The notes under the pieces: model-generated
The model's database searches: none
Told to the model about the DNA's origin: nothing
The model's input: the letters and a program-made list of their open reading frames with translations, nothing else
DNA from: Alphaproteobacteria bacterium
Lineage (GTDB): Bacteria > Pseudomonadota > Alphaproteobacteria > Rhizobiales > Beijerinckiaceae
DNA length: 64,000 bases
Direction of reading: 5' to 3'
NCBI GenBank assembly: GCA_016869595.1
Contig: VGDT01000001.1
Location: forward strand, 287,367-351,366
Position numbers and translations under genes: made by a program
Shown: in pieces, positions 8,723 to 17,809 of the stretch
How positions within the stretch are numbered: the first letter of the stretch is position 1
Layout of the letters: every line of letters starts with the position of its first letter

Positions 8723-9151
8723 ATGAGGGTTGCAACGCTGCCGACAGGTGTTCATCCGGGGGCGGGACTTAGTCCGCTCCGGCCGGAAATAGGCGCAGGC
8801 GCGCCGTTGACCGGTTCAATCGTGCAAAAGGTTCTCGCCAGCCTGGACGAAACGAAGGCCGAGGACATCGTCTCCATCGATCTGCGCGGAAAGACCGCCC
8901 TCGCCGATGATATGATCATCGCGACGGGCCGCTCGACCGTGCATGTCGGCGCCATCGCCGACAAAGCGATCAAGGCCCTGAAGGCCGCGGGCGTCGTTGC
9001 GCCGCGTGTCGAGGGCCTGTCCCAGTGCGACTGGGTGCTGATCGACGCCGGCGACGTCATCGTCCACATTTTCCGTCCCGAGGTGCGCCAGTTCTACAAT
9101 CTCGAAAAGATGTGGGGCGGCGACCGTCCGGTGGAGATTCGCTTGGTCTGA
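8723..9151 (+). CDS. rsfS: Ribosome silencing factor (Iojap family)
   Basis: A 142-residue protein that binds ribosomal protein uL14 and blocks subunit joining in starvation. The core runs from VQKVLASLDETKAEDIVSIDLRGKTALAD through HVGAIADKAIKALKAAG to DWVLIDAGDVIVHIFRPEVRQFYNLEKMW, which are the family hallmarks. The first 30 residues are a variable extension; a later start is possible since many RsfS proteins are 105-120 residues. rlmH follows 61 bp downstream, the usual rsfS-rlmH pairing. Confidence 0.93.
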   Translation: MRVATLPTGVHPGAGLSPLRPEIGAGAPLTGSIVQKVLASLDETKAEDIVSIDLRGKTALADDMIIATGRSTVHVGAIADKAIKALKAAGVVAPRVEGLSQCDWVLIDAGDVIVHIFRPEVRQFYNLEKMWGGDRPVEIRLV

Positions 9152-9212
9152 CGGGAACTGACGGGCGTTCCTTTTGGGTCGCTTGTTTCGCTTCTGTTTC
9201 GACTGGCGCTGG

Positions 9213-9692
9213 ATGAAACTGGGACTGATTTGCGTCGGCCGGCTCAAAGCCGGCCCTGAGCGAGAACTTTACGCGCGCTACGCCGAGCGTATCGGCGCCT
9301 TCCAACGGCTGGGCCTCGAAGGCTTGGAGCTCAAGGAGATTGACGAGAGCAAAGCCGCCTCGGCGGCCGAGCGCGCGTCGCGCGAAGGCGCGGAATTGCT
9401 CGCGGCGTTGCCCGCCGACTCGCGTCTTGTGGCCTTCGACGAGCGGGGCAGGGCGATAACGAGCGTCGCCTTTGCGCAATTCATCGCCTCCGAACGCGAT
9501 AGAGGCTGCAAGGCGCTCCGGTTTGCAATCGGCGGCGCCGAAGGCCTCGATGAAAGCGTGCGCGCTCAGGCCGCCGCGATTTTCTCCTTCGGCGTGATGA
9601 CGCTGCCGCATCAATTGGCGCGCATTCTGGCAGCCGAGCAGATTTACCGGGCGATGACGATCTTGTCGGGCCATCCCTATCACCGGGGATAG
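9213..9692 (+). CDS. rlmH: 23S rRNA (pseudouridine1915-N3)-methyltransferase
   Basis: A 159-residue SPOUT methyltransferase that methylates the pseudouridine of helix 69. The ATG at 9213 gives the canonical N-terminus MKLGLICVGRLKAGPE; the open frame's earlier ATG (9174) adds 13 unrelated residues. The SAM knot motifs FAIGGAEGLDESV and LPHQLARILAAEQIYRAMTI, with the terminal HPYHRG, are diagnostic. Confidence 0.95.
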   Translation: MKLGLICVGRLKAGPERELYARYAERIGAFQRLGLEGLELKEIDESKAASAAERASREGAELLAALPADSRLVAFDERGRAITSVAFAQFIASERDRGCKALRFAIGGAEGLDESVRAQAAAIFSFGVMTLPHQLARILAAEQIYRAMTILSGHPYHRG

Positions 9693-9695
9693 GCG

Positions 9696-10103
9696 TTACG
9701 GGGCCTCGGGCGTCCAGGCGGCGTCAATATCCGTGCGCGTGAAATCCTCGCCTTTGTAAAGCAGCGGCAGTGAGCCGACTTTCGCGACGGCATAGGAGAG
9801 GCAATCGCCGAAATTAAGTTGCGCCGGATGTCCGCGCCCCTTGCCATATCTGTCGTAAGCGGCGCTGGCCGCTTCGTAATGTTCCTGCGTTAAGGCTTCG
9901 GTTCGGATGTTCTTCCAGCCGAAAATGCGTTCGAGATTTGCGACATGGGCGTCCGCGCTTCGCGCGCGGACCGCCATATAGGTCTCCAGCCGAGTCGGCG
10001 CGCCGACGACGCAGTCGTTTTCGGAGAGGATGCGGGCGAAACTTGCGCCTTCCGGCTCTCGTAACAGGATCGCGAAAATCGCCGACGAATCGACTGCAAT
10101 CAT
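9696..10103 (-). CDS. vapC: VapC-type PIN-domain ribonuclease toxin
   Basis: A 135-residue PIN protein expected to cleave RNA and stop growth when free of antitoxin. The acidic residues are in place: Asp5 in AVDSSAIFAIL, a Glu in the RLETYMAVRA helix, and the Asp pair in NFGDCLSYAVAK. Its ATG overlaps the antitoxin stop by 4 bp (ATGA at 10100-10103). It is convergent with rlmH, leaving only 3 bp between the two genes. Confidence 0.88.
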   Translation of the reverse strand: MIAVDSSAIFAILLREPEGASFARILSENDCVVGAPTRLETYMAVRARSADAHVANLERIFGWKNIRTEALTQEHYEAASAAYDRYGKGRGHPAQLNFGDCLSYAVAKVGSLPLLYKGEDFTRTDIDAAWTPEAP

Positions 10104-10372
10104 TTCGGCAGTCCAGATTCGTCGTACATTTCTTCACTAGTCAGAATTTTCGCCGGCGCTTTCGCATGCGCCGCCGAGACGGCTTTCATCAGCGCGCGAT
10201 AATTCGTTTCGGCCTCCGCGGCCGTCACACTGGCGCTCGCGATACGCCGTTGGGCTTGATACTCCCGCAGCGCCGACACGACGACCTCGGTCGTCGTCTT
10301 GCCTAGCCGTTGCGCCAGCCGATGCGCAATGTCGTAGCCTTCGTCGCTGCGTATGTTGAGTTGGCGAGCCAT
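10100..10372 (-). CDS. vapB: VapB-type antitoxin (Rv0623-like transcription factor family)
   Basis: A 90-residue protein. The first about 45 residues (MARQLNIRSDEGYDIAHRLA ... TTTEVVVSALREYQ) resemble the ribbon-helix-helix DNA-binding half of PSK/Rv0623-type antitoxins. The C-terminal half (residues 50-90) would wrap the toxin. It precedes and overlaps the toxin gene. A 27-bp palindrome immediately upstream of its start is the likely autoregulatory operator. Confidence 0.82.
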   Translation of the reverse strand: MARQLNIRSDEGYDIAHRLAQRLGKTTTEVVVSALREYQAQRRIASASVTAAEAETNYRALMKAVSAAHAKAPAKILTSEEMYDESGLPK

Positions 10373-10382
10373 TGGACGATCC

Positions 10383-10409
10383 TGCTAGCATATTTTATAT
10401 ATGCTAGCA
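10383..10409. promoter_or_regulatory. Operator palindrome of the vapBC module
   Basis: Perfect 11-bp arms TGCTAGCATAT (10383-10393) and ATATGCTAGCA (10399-10409) flank a 5-bp AT spacer, centred 24 bp upstream of the antitoxin start. The symmetry and position fit binding of a dimeric ribbon-helix-helix antitoxin. The AT-rich centre may double as a -10 region for the minus-strand promoter. Confidence 0.7.
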
Positions 10410-10480
10410 CCCTGGTCGCGCCGGCGAAAGACTGGCGTAACGCACGCTTTACCGGCGCGCGTCATTACGCTAAACCCCGT

Positions 10481-10517
10481 CGGTAACGAGCCCCGGCGTT
10501 ACCGCGCGGGGCTTTTT
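10481..10517 (+). terminator. Attenuator-like leader with mutually exclusive hairpins before purA
   Basis: A terminator-like hairpin AGCCCCG (10489-10495) / CGGGGCT (10507-10513) is followed by TTTTC and ends about 24 bp upstream of the purA start. A competing perfect 8-bp stem, CGGTAACG (10481-10488) with CGTTACCG (10497-10504), uses the same bases, so both cannot form at once. Further upstream GCGTAA (10435-10440) can pair with TTACGC (10465-10470), and TTACCG (10449-10454) with CGGTAA. The layout suggests conditional termination; the ligand or leader peptide is unknown. Confidence 0.5.
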
Positions 10518-10540
10518 CTGTTTGGAGATCGAGTTCGGCC

Positions 10541-11836
10541 ATGGCGAATGTGGCGGTGGTCGGCGCCCAATGGGGCGACGAAGGCAAGGGCAAGATCGTC
10601 GACTGGCTGTCGCTTGAGGCCGATGTCGTCGTGCGCTTTCAGGGCGGGCATAACGCCGGGCACACGCTCGTTATCGACGGCGTGACCTATAAGCTTGCTT
10701 TGCTGCCTTCGGGAATCGTGCGGCCGGGCAAGCTTTCCGTCATCGGCAATGGCGTCGTCGTCGATCCGCATTTTCTCGTCGGCGAGATCGACCGGCTGCG
10801 GGAGCAGGGCGTCGAGATTTCGCCGATGAATCTCAAGATCGCCGAAAACGCGCCGCTCATTCTTTCGCTGCATCGCGAGCTCGACGCGCATCGCGAGGAG
10901 GCCGCCGGCAACGGCGTGAAGATCGGCACCACCAAGCGCGGGATCGGCCCCGCCTATGAAGATAAGGTCGGACGCCGCTCGATCCGCCTCATGGACCTCG
11001 CCGAGCCTGATCTGCTCGACGATAAGATCACCCGTCTGCTCGCTCATCACGATCCGCTGCGGCGCGGCCTTGGCCTGCCCGAAGTCAATGCGGACGCCTT
11101 GCGCGAGGAGCTGCTCAGCGTCGCGCCGCGTATCCTGCCGTTCATGGACGCGGTGTGGGAGCTGCTCGAAGACAATCGCCGCGCCGGCAAGCGCATCCTC
11201 TTCGAGGGCGCGCAGGGCGTGTTGCTCGACGTCGACCACGGCACCTATCCTTATGTGACGTCGTCCAACACGGTCGCCGCTTCGGCGGCGAGCGGCTCGG
11301 GGCTCGGCCCCGGCGCCATCGGCTATGTGCTCGGCATCGCCAAGGCCTATACGACGCGCGTCGGCGGCGGTCCGTTCCCGACCGAGCTTCATGACGAGAT
11401 CGGCCAATTGATCGGCGATCGCGGCCGCGAATTCGGCACCAACACGGGGCGTCGACGGCGTTGCGGCTGGTTCGACGCCGTGCTGACGCGTCAGGCGGTG
11501 AAGACGTCGGGCATCAATGGCGTCGCGCTGACGAAGCTCGATATTCTTGACGGTTTCGACGAGATCAAAATCTGCACGCATTACATGCTCGACGACAAGC
11601 GCATCGAGCGCCTGCCGGCCTCGCAGGCGGCGCAGTCGCGGGTGCAGCCGATCTATGAGCGCTTCCCCGGCTGGAAGGAATCGACGAGCGGCGCGCGCTC
11701 CTGGGCGCATCTGCCGGCGCAGGCGATCAAATATGTTCGCCGCATTGAAGAGCTGATCGGGGCGCCGGTCGCTTTGCTCTCGACCAGCCCCGAGCGCGCG
11801 GACACGATCCTCGTGCACAATCCGTTTCAGGATTGA
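10541..11836 (+). CDS. purA: Adenylosuccinate synthetase
   Basis: A 431-residue enzyme that joins IMP and aspartate using GTP, the first committed step to AMP. It has the N-terminal [17 protein letters not shown]-loop-like motif, the GHNAGHT segment, [14 protein letters not shown], and the C-terminal [16 protein letters not shown]. Full family length. It has a Shine-Dalgarno-like TTTGGAGAT and lies behind an attenuator-like leader. Confidence 0.96.
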   Translation: MANVAVVGAQWGDEGKGKIVDWLSLEADVVVRFQGGHNAGHTLVIDGVTYKLALLPSGIVRPGKLSVIGNGVVVDPHFLVGEIDRLREQGVEISPMNLKIAENAPLILSLHRELDAHREEAAGNGVKIGTTKRGIGPAYEDKVGRRSIRLMDLAEPDLLDDKITRLLAHHDPLRRGLGLPEVNADALREELLSVAPRILPFMDAVWELLEDNRRAGKRILFEGAQGVLLDVDHGTYPYVTSSNTVAASAASGSGLGPGAIGYVLGIAKAYTTRVGGGPFPTELHDEIGQLIGDRGREFGTNTGRRRRCGWFDAVLTRQAVKTSGINGVALTKLDILDGFDEIKICTHYMLDDKRIERLPASQAAQSRVQPIYERFPGWKESTSGARSWAHLPAQAIKYVRRIEELIGAPVALLSTSPERADTILVHNPFQD

Positions 11837-11995
11837 GGCAGTTCGCTCAGTGCGAGACGCGCGCTGCGCGCGCTCCTCAGGGCGAGGGCTGTGGTCAGGA
11901 GATAGAACGGTCGTTGGCCAATATTGCCGCCAGCGCCGCGCATAGGGTTGCGTCCCCCGGCGCCCTTCGCCATATCGGGCGAAGGAGGAGAGGAT

Positions 11996-12487
11996 ATGGA
12001 GCCACCCAGCCGGCCTTGTAGCGCGCCCGCTTTGCGCCTCCACGCGCTCGACAGCGAGGACCTTTCGCTCTTGTCGGCGCATTTGCAGGACGCTCTGGTG
12101 CGTGTCGGCGACATCGCGTTTATTCCCGAGAAGCGTCGGTTCGCCCTCATCGGGTCGCGTTTCGATTGGGCCGCCGAGCTTGACGGACGTCTGGAGCGCT
12201 GCCGCTGCGGCCTCCATTTCGAGGGCGTTCAGCGCGTGCGTTGCCAGCGCGTCGCTCGCGACCGGCTGGACGCCATTCTTGAGCTGCTCGCGGTCACTTT
12301 CGAGCCTGACGCCGAGCCGCCGTCGGGGGTCATCCGGCTCTATTTCGCCGGCGGCGCGTCGATCGCGCTGGAGGTTGAATGCGTCGAGGCGCAACTTTGC
12401 GACATGGGTCCGCGTTGGAAAGTCGCCGCCCGGCCGATCCATGATTTCGGCGGCGAACTTGACGAGGACGCTCGCCGAGGGCCATGA
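11996..12487 (+). CDS. DUF2948 family protein
   Basis: A 163-residue protein of unknown function, known almost only from alphaproteobacteria and regularly found directly before hisD, as here. The start at 11996 is chosen for the strong Shine-Dalgarno (GGAGGAGAGG). The recognisable core is LRLHALDSEDLSLLSAHLQDALVRVGDI, FALIGSRFDWA and the tail LEVECVEAQLCDMGPRWKV. No catalytic motif, signal peptide or membrane segment is visible. The 27-bp gap to hisD suggests one operon. Confidence 0.85.
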   Translation: MEPPSRPCSAPALRLHALDSEDLSLLSAHLQDALVRVGDIAFIPEKRRFALIGSRFDWAAELDGRLERCRCGLHFEGVQRVRCQRVARDRLDAILELLAVTFEPDAEPPSGVIRLYFAGGASIALEVECVEAQLCDMGPRWKVAARPIHDFGGELDEDARRGP

Positions 12488-12514
12488 CAGCCGAACTTCC
12501 GGCTGGAGAGGATC

Positions 12515-13816
12515 ATGACCCTGCGTTTGGACGCCTCGGCGCCCGATTTTGAACAGCGTTTCGTGTCATTGCTCGCTATGAAGCGGGAGGCGTCGCAGGA
12601 CGTCGATGCGACCGTTCGCGGCATCATCGAGGACGTCGTCGCTCGCGGGGATGCGGCCCTCGTCGACTATTCCAAGCGATTCGACCGCATCGACCTTGAG
12701 GAAACCGGAATCGCGGTCTCTCGCGAAGAGGTCGCAGCGGCGGAAGCCAAATGCTCGTCCGAGCAGCTTGCGGCGCTCGATCTGGCGCTCGAGCGCATCA
12801 CCGCCTTTCACGAGCGGCAGAGGCCGCAGGATTTGCGCTTTCGCGACGCCGCCGGCGTCGAACTCGGCTGGCGCTGGACGCCGCTCGACTCCGTGGGTCT
12901 CTATGTGCCCGGCGGCACCGCCGCCTATCCCTCTTCAGTGCTGATGAATGTCGTGCCGGCGAAAGTCGCCGGCGTAAAGCGCATCGTCATGGTGGTTCCG
13001 ACGCCCGGCGGCCATGTCGAGCCGCTGGTGCTCGCCGCCGCGAAACGCTCCGGCATCGACGAAATCTATCGGATCGGCGGCGCGCAGGCGGTGGCGGCGC
13101 TCGCCTATGGCACGAAGACCATCGCGCCTGTCGCCAAGATCGTTGGGCCGGGCAACGCCTGGGTGGCGGCGGCGAAGCGCCGGGTGTTCGGCCAGGTCGG
13201 CATCGACATGATCGCCGGACCCTCCGAAGTGCTGGTCCTCGCCGACGCGACCGCCAATCCCGACTGGATCGCCGCCGATCTGCTGGCGCAGGCGGAGCAC
13301 GACGAATCCGCGCAATCGATTCTGATCACCGATGACGCCGCTCTTGCCGACTCTGTCGTCGCCGCCGTCGAACGGCATCTCTCGACGCTTTCGCGCAAGG
13401 AAATCGCCGGCGCCTCTTGGCGCGACTATGGCGCGACGATTCTCGTGAAGACTCTCGCCGACGCCATTCCGCTCGCCGACCGCATCGCCGCCGAACATCT
13501 CGAAATCATTAGTGAAGATGCAGAAGGTCTCGCGGCGCGCGTTTCGAACGCTGGCGCGATCTTTATCGGCGCCTATACGCCGGAGGCCGTCGGCGATTAT
13601 GTCGGCGGCTCGAACCATGTGCTGCCGACGGCGCGTTCGGCGCGCTTCTCGTCGGGCTTAAGCGTGCTCGATTTCGTCAAGCGCACGTCGATCCTCAAAT
13701 GCGACGCGGACTCGCTGCGCGCCATCGGCGCCGCCGCCGTGACGCTCGGCGACGCCGAAGGTCTGCAGGCCCATGCGCGCTCGGTTTCTATCCGCCTCAA
13801 TCAGCTCGGGGCGTGA
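12515..13816 (+). CDS. hisD: Histidinol dehydrogenase
   Basis: A 433-residue zinc enzyme that performs the last two oxidations of histidine synthesis (histidinol to histidine, NAD). Motifs present: GLYVPGGTAAYPSSVLMN, the VGPGNAWVAAAKRRVFG segment, IAGPSEVLVLAD, LAQAEHDESAQSIL with zinc-ligand His, AAEHLEI and YVGGSNHVLPT. Full length with a Shine-Dalgarno GGAGAGGATC. UPF0262 follows after 3 bp. Confidence 0.97.
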   Translation: MTLRLDASAPDFEQRFVSLLAMKREASQDVDATVRGIIEDVVARGDAALVDYSKRFDRIDLEETGIAVSREEVAAAEAKCSSEQLAALDLALERITAFHERQRPQDLRFRDAAGVELGWRWTPLDSVGLYVPGGTAAYPSSVLMNVVPAKVAGVKRIVMVVPTPGGHVEPLVLAAAKRSGIDEIYRIGGAQAVAALAYGTKTIAPVAKIVGPGNAWVAAAKRRVFGQVGIDMIAGPSEVLVLADATANPDWIAADLLAQAEHDESAQSILITDDAALADSVVAAVERHLSTLSRKEIAGASWRDYGATILVKTLADAIPLADRIAAEHLEIISEDAEGLAARVSNAGAIFIGAYTPEAVGDYVGGSNHVLPTARSARFSSGLSVLDFVKRTSILKCDADSLRAIGAAAVTLGDAEGLQAHARSVSIRLNQLGA

Positions 13817-13819
13817 GGC

Positions 13820-14299
13820 GTGGACTCAAACGAGTCGAAGCGGCTGATCTCCGTCACGCTCGATGAAAATTCGATCGGACGCGGTTCGGCCGATCAGGAG
13901 CATGAACGCGCGATTGCGATTTACGATCTTATCGAGGAAAACAGCTTTTCGCTTGTCGGTTACGACGGCGGGCCTTACGCGCTGCTGATTTCGCTCGTCG
14001 ACGCGAAGCTCGTCTTTAAGATCTGCGATGCGGGAGGCGTCTGCCTCGTCACCCATATTCTCTCGCTGACGCCTTTCAGACGCATTCTCAAAGACTATTT
14101 CATGATCTGCGAAAGCTATTACGCGGCGATCCGCCATGCGACGCCCAGCAGAATCGAGGCGATCGACATGGGCCGTCGCGGTCTTCACAACGAAGGCGCG
14201 CAGCTTCTCCTTGAACGCCTGAAAGGAAAAGTCGACACGGATCAGGACACGGCGCGCCGCCTCTTCACGTTGATCACGGCGCTGCACTGGAAAGGCTGA
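13820..14299 (+). CDS. UPF0262 family protein
   Basis: A 159-residue protein of unknown function restricted to alphaproteobacteria and usually located after hisD. It matches the family throughout ([62 protein letters not shown], and the end [12 protein letters not shown]). The GTG start is 3 bp after the hisD stop, implying coupling. No signal peptide or TM segment; likely cytoplasmic. Confidence 0.9.
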   Translation: MDSNESKRLISVTLDENSIGRGSADQEHERAIAIYDLIEENSFSLVGYDGGPYALLISLVDAKLVFKICDAGGVCLVTHILSLTPFRRILKDYFMICESYYAAIRHATPSRIEAIDMGRRGLHNEGAQLLLERLKGKVDTDQDTARRLFTLITALHWKG

Positions 14300-14383
14300 G
14301 CGCAATGCTTAGCGCGGCAATGATGAAGCGCCGCGTTGCGCGGCGCTGAGTCACGTCGCATTTGTCATTATGGAATTCGTCGC

Positions 14384-15814
14384 ATGGGCAAAGGCAATAC
14401 GGATCACTTCGCCGAACTGCGGCTGTCGATGGAAGCGGACGGCGGCGAACTTCTACGCGCCTTCGTGCGCGAAGCGTCGCTTGTCGAAAAGGTTCCTGCG
14501 GCGATTGCAAGCCTGATCGCTAGCGACGCCGAGCAAATTTGGCGAGTGCTTTGCCAGTCGAGTGGGCAACCCGAACGCGCCGCGGTTCTTCTCTCGTCGT
14601 CCAAAGGCGAAGTGCGAGCGAAAATTCTACTGTACGGCCATTCCCGATTTTCCGCCATTCTTCCTTCGCTTGGCGCGCATCTGCAACGGGGCGGCGGTCT
14701 GTCCTATCGCGAGCGCGGCGTCGATGGCTGGGAGATCACGCTTCATCGCAGTATCGAGACCTCTCGCGAAATGGTTGGAGTAGAGGCGTCGATCTCCGAA
14801 GCCGCAGCCACGGCGCCGACAGAGGCCGTGCAAATCGACGCGCCTCAGGAGCGCGACTCGGCGGCGATCGCGCGCTGCTTCCTCGCCGTCTATGGACATA
14901 ATTACGTTCACCGGGAAGTCTTCTCGCCGTATCGCTACTGGCGGAAAGTCGAGAACGGAGAATTAATTCCGATGGTGAGCCGCGATGCGCGCGGTGAAGT
15001 CATCGGACATGTGGCGCTCGAACGCGACCCTGGGGCGCTGATCGCCGAACGTGGCGAAGCGGTCGTGCTGCCGTCTTACCGCGGACGTCATCTCCTTGAG
15101 CGCATGACCGAGCGGCTGACCGACGAGGCCGTCAAACTCGGGCTCGTCGGAATCTACGCCGAGCCTGTCACCACTCACACATTTTCGCAGCGTAACGACG
15201 AGCGCGCCGGTATGCCGACCTGCGCCATTCTGCTCGGCGCGGCGCCTGAGACGCTGCACTCTAAAGATTTGCCTGTGCCGACGGCCGGACAGCGCCAGAG
15301 TTTCCTTCTGACGTTCAGATTCCTGAAATCAGCGCGAACATGCGAGATCGTGGCGCCGAATGAATATCGCGATGTCATTTCGTCGACGTACGACAGCCTC
15401 GGCGTCAGCGTCTCACTGAGCGGCGGCAGGACACCGACAGAGACGCGGTCGATGACGAGCATCGCTGTCAACGATGGAGGCTATGGCAGGATCCGATTCG
15501 AGACGATCGGCTCTAACGCCGCCATCGAACTGGCGCAGGCGACGAACGATGTCAGCGGACTTGGGGCTCGCGCCATGCAGCTTTCGGCGCATCTCGAAGA
15601 TCCTGGCTTGCCGCTCCTCGTTGAGAGCGCGCGCAGGCTGGGATTTTTCTTTTGTGGTCTGGCGCCGGCTTTCTCGGAGGGCCGCGATCTGCTGCTCATG
15701 CAGCGCTTGAGCGAACCGCTCGACATCAACGAGCTGCAACTCTTCACCGATCAGACAAAGGAGCTTGCGGCGTTCATCGAACGGGACCGGCAGTCGGCGC
15801 CAAGCCAGCGATGA
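14384..15814 (+). CDS. Two-part protein with central GNAT acetyltransferase domain
   Basis: A 476-residue protein. The first about 125 residues (GNTDHFAELRLSMEADGGELLRAFVREASL...) look vaguely like a degenerate anti-sigma/HATPase-type domain; this is a weak impression. Residues about 145-300 resemble a GNAT fold (IDAPQERDSAAIARCFLAVYGHNY, EVIGHVALERD, AVVLPSYRGRHLLERM as the acetyl-CoA loop). The remaining C-terminal portion is not recognised. It separates UPF0262 from the phosphatase gene, which in many relatives are adjacent, so it is an insertion into a conserved cluster. The start at 14384 is the second ATG; the 14336 GTG/ATG region has no better signal. Confidence 0.6.
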   Translation: MGKGNTDHFAELRLSMEADGGELLRAFVREASLVEKVPAAIASLIASDAEQIWRVLCQSSGQPERAAVLLSSSKGEVRAKILLYGHSRFSAILPSLGAHLQRGGGLSYRERGVDGWEITLHRSIETSREMVGVEASISEAAATAPTEAVQIDAPQERDSAAIARCFLAVYGHNYVHREVFSPYRYWRKVENGELIPMVSRDARGEVIGHVALERDPGALIAERGEAVVLPSYRGRHLLERMTERLTDEAVKLGLVGIYAEPVTTHTFSQRNDERAGMPTCAILLGAAPETLHSKDLPVPTAGQRQSFLLTFRFLKSARTCEIVAPNEYRDVISSTYDSLGVSVSLSGGRTPTETRSMTSIAVNDGGYGRIRFETIGSNAAIELAQATNDVSGLGARAMQLSAHLEDPGLPLLVESARRLGFFFCGLAPAFSEGRDLLLMQRLSEPLDINELQLFTDQTKELAAFIERDRQSAPSQR

Positions 15815-15829
15815 GAACGCGTTAGCAAC

Positions 15830-16270
15830 GTGGCGCGCCCCCAATCGATACTCTTCGCCTGCACGCTGAATACTGTCCGATCGCCAATGGCCGAGGCGAT
15901 CGCACGGCACTATTTCGGCCGCGAAATTTATTTTGCTTCGGCCGGACTGAAGCGCGGCGCGCCGGACCCTTTCGCCATAGCGGCTATGGACGAAATCGGC
16001 GTCGACATTTCTGGGCACAAGCCGCACACTTTCGAAGATCTCGAAGATTCAAACTTCGATCTGATCGTGACGCTGTCGCCCGAAGCCCATCACAGGGCGC
16101 TGGAATTCACGCGCGCGATGGCCGTTGACGTCGTCTATTGGCCGACGCCCGACGCCACAGCTGTCCAAGGCTCCCGCGAAGCCATTCTCGACGCCTATCG
16201 CGACGTGCGCGAGCGGCTGACGGGGCGCATCAATGATTTGCTCGGCCACAGTCCGCAGCCGAGTGGGTGA
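15830..16270 (+). CDS. Low-molecular-weight phosphotyrosine phosphatase family protein
   Basis: A 146-residue protein with the P-loop CTLNTVRS (C-x5-R-S, residues about 10-17) and the general-acid region WPTPDA. The family includes tyrosine phosphatases and thioredoxin-linked arsenate reductases. The position in a hisD-UPF0262 cluster, not an ars operon, argues for a housekeeping phosphatase. The GTG start is 15 bp after the GNAT gene, so it is probably co-transcribed. Confidence 0.82.
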   Translation: MARPQSILFACTLNTVRSPMAEAIARHYFGREIYFASAGLKRGAPDPFAIAAMDEIGVDISGHKPHTFEDLEDSNFDLIVTLSPEAHHRALEFTRAMAVDVVYWPTPDATAVQGSREAILDAYRDVRERLTGRINDLLGHSPQPSG

Positions 16271-16356
16271 GTAAAGTCGCATCTCTTGAGCTACCCGATG
16301 CCATTCCCGACGCGGCCGGCCGGGAATGACAACCCGCTGTCCACAATAGGGAAAAC

Positions 16357-17532
16357 TCAAAGCGACTTTCTCATCTGCGCGCAGAACCGCTGCGCAAAGG
16401 CGATCAGCGCGCGGTCAGAGCCGCGGCGGCCGATCAAGGAGAGCGCGACCGGCGCTTCCGTCGTCGGCAGCGGCAGGCTGATCTGCGGCAGGCCGAAAAA
16501 GCTTGCGATGAGAAAGAGGCGCATCATCTGATAGCGCTTTGCGTCAAGCGTCTCTTCGCTTTCAGTGAGCAGCGGCGACCGGAACGGCGTCGTCGGCATA
16601 ACGATGAAGCCATTTGCGCCAAGGATGGCGTCAATTTTCTTGCGCGCTTTGTCGCGGAAGGCCTCGGCGGCCTTCTTTTGATCTGCAGTGACTTTGGCCG
16701 CATAGGCAAAGCGCTGTTCGACGCCCTTGCCGAAGGTCGGGCTGTTCGCCGTGATCCAAGCGCCATGCGCCGCCCAGGCCTCAAAGGCCTGCATGTTACG
16801 AAAATGCCCAAGCGCCGTCTTGAAGAAATCCTCGCCGAGCGTCGCTTCGCGCCAGGGGCCGAACGACTTTAGGGCGTCGATCGGCTGCGCCGCCGCCGAT
16901 GCGAAATCCATTTCGACTCCGGAGAAGGCGTCGGTAAGCAGCACGGCTTCTCCGACCTCCGCGTTCTTCTTCGCTTTCGGCAACAAAGCCTCGCCGACCG
17001 ACGCCATGACGCCGATGTCGCGCGCAAACCAGCCGATGGCGTCGAAAGACGGCGCAAGCGGGATGATTCCCTCCATTGATACTGCGCCGTGCGACGCGCG
17101 GAAGCCGAAAACCCCGCAAAACGCCGCGGGCGCGCGACAAGAGCCGGCGGTGTCGGTGCCGATGGCGAAATTCACCTGTCCCGCCGCGACGGCGACCGCC
17201 GAACCCGAAGACGAGCCGCCGGGATGCCGATCCGGCGCAGCCGGATTGATCGGCGTGCCGTAATGCGGATTGGCGCCAAGCAGGCTATAGGCCATCTCGT
17301 CCATATTGGTCTTGCCGACGAGCCTTGCGCCTGCGCCAAGCAAGCGATCGACGACAGGCGCATTGCGCTCGGCGGAGCTGTGAGTCTTCGCCCAAGTCGG
17401 GTGCCCGTTCGTCGACACATGCCCTGCGACGTCGATGTTCTCCTTGACCACGAAGGTCGCGCCGGACAGGGGTCCCGGCGTTTCCGTGCTCTGATTGAGA
17501 ACGACGGAGAGCGCGCCGAGATCGACTTTCAT
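16357..17532 (-). CDS. Amidase (amidase-signature family)
   Basis: A 391-residue hydrolase of the Ser-cisSer-Lys triad family. The lysine is in ATFVVKENIDVAG, the Gly/Ser signature is HPGGSSSGSAVAVAAGQV, and the nucleophile region is IGTDTAGSCRAPAAFCGVFG, close to the canonical GTDTGGS. It is shorter than GatA (about 480) and lacks its C-terminal part, so a stand-alone amidase resembling plant AMI1-type enzymes is more likely. The substrate cannot be predicted. The start at 17532 avoids 16 residues of unrelated extension; it stands alone. Confidence 0.88.
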   Translation of the reverse strand: MKVDLGALSVVLNQSTETPGPLSGATFVVKENIDVAGHVSTNGHPTWAKTHSSAERNAPVVDRLLGAGARLVGKTNMDEMAYSLLGANPHYGTPINPAAPDRHPGGSSSGSAVAVAAGQVNFAIGTDTAGSCRAPAAFCGVFGFRASHGAVSMEGIIPLAPSFDAIGWFARDIGVMASVGEALLPKAKKNAEVGEAVLLTDAFSGVEMDFASAAAQPIDALKSFGPWREATLGEDFFKTALGHFRNMQAFEAWAAHGAWITANSPTFGKGVEQRFAYAAKVTADQKKAAEAFRDKARKKIDAILGANGFIVMPTTPFRSPLLTESEETLDAKRYQMMRLFLIASFFGLPQISLPLPTTEAPVALSLIGRRGSDRALIAFAQRFCAQMRKSL

Positions 17533-17705
17533 CGCGGCATCCTTCCTTAGGGCTAGAGTCGGCGGGCGCGGCGGGAACAATTGCGCCTGAGCAAGAATAT
17601 ACTCAAGAATGTGGCAAGACGAAATGCGCGACGCGCGGTCCGGTCGTTGCGCAATTCATGGGCTTGCGCCAGAGTGTTCAGGACGGCGCGCAGTGGAGAA
17701 GCGAG

Positions 17706-17801
17706 ATGGATGAATTCGGCGGCGGCTTTCTGCGCAACGCAATGATTGGCTTTGCGCTCGCTCTGGCCTTTTCCATCATCTATGTTTGGTACACCCGATA
17801 G
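17706..17801 (+). CDS. Putative 31-residue single-span membrane peptide
   Basis: A short ORF (begins MDEFGGGFLRNAMIG, ends IIYVWYTR) with one hydrophobic helix (about residues 13-28) and a GAGAAGCGAG stretch just upstream that could serve as Shine-Dalgarno. No family is recognised. It is the first of several tiny membrane ORFs between the amidase and the DJ-1 gene. Confidence 0.35.
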   Translation: MDEFGGGFLRNAMIGFALALAFSIIYVWYTR

Positions 17802-17809
17802 CCGGCGCG

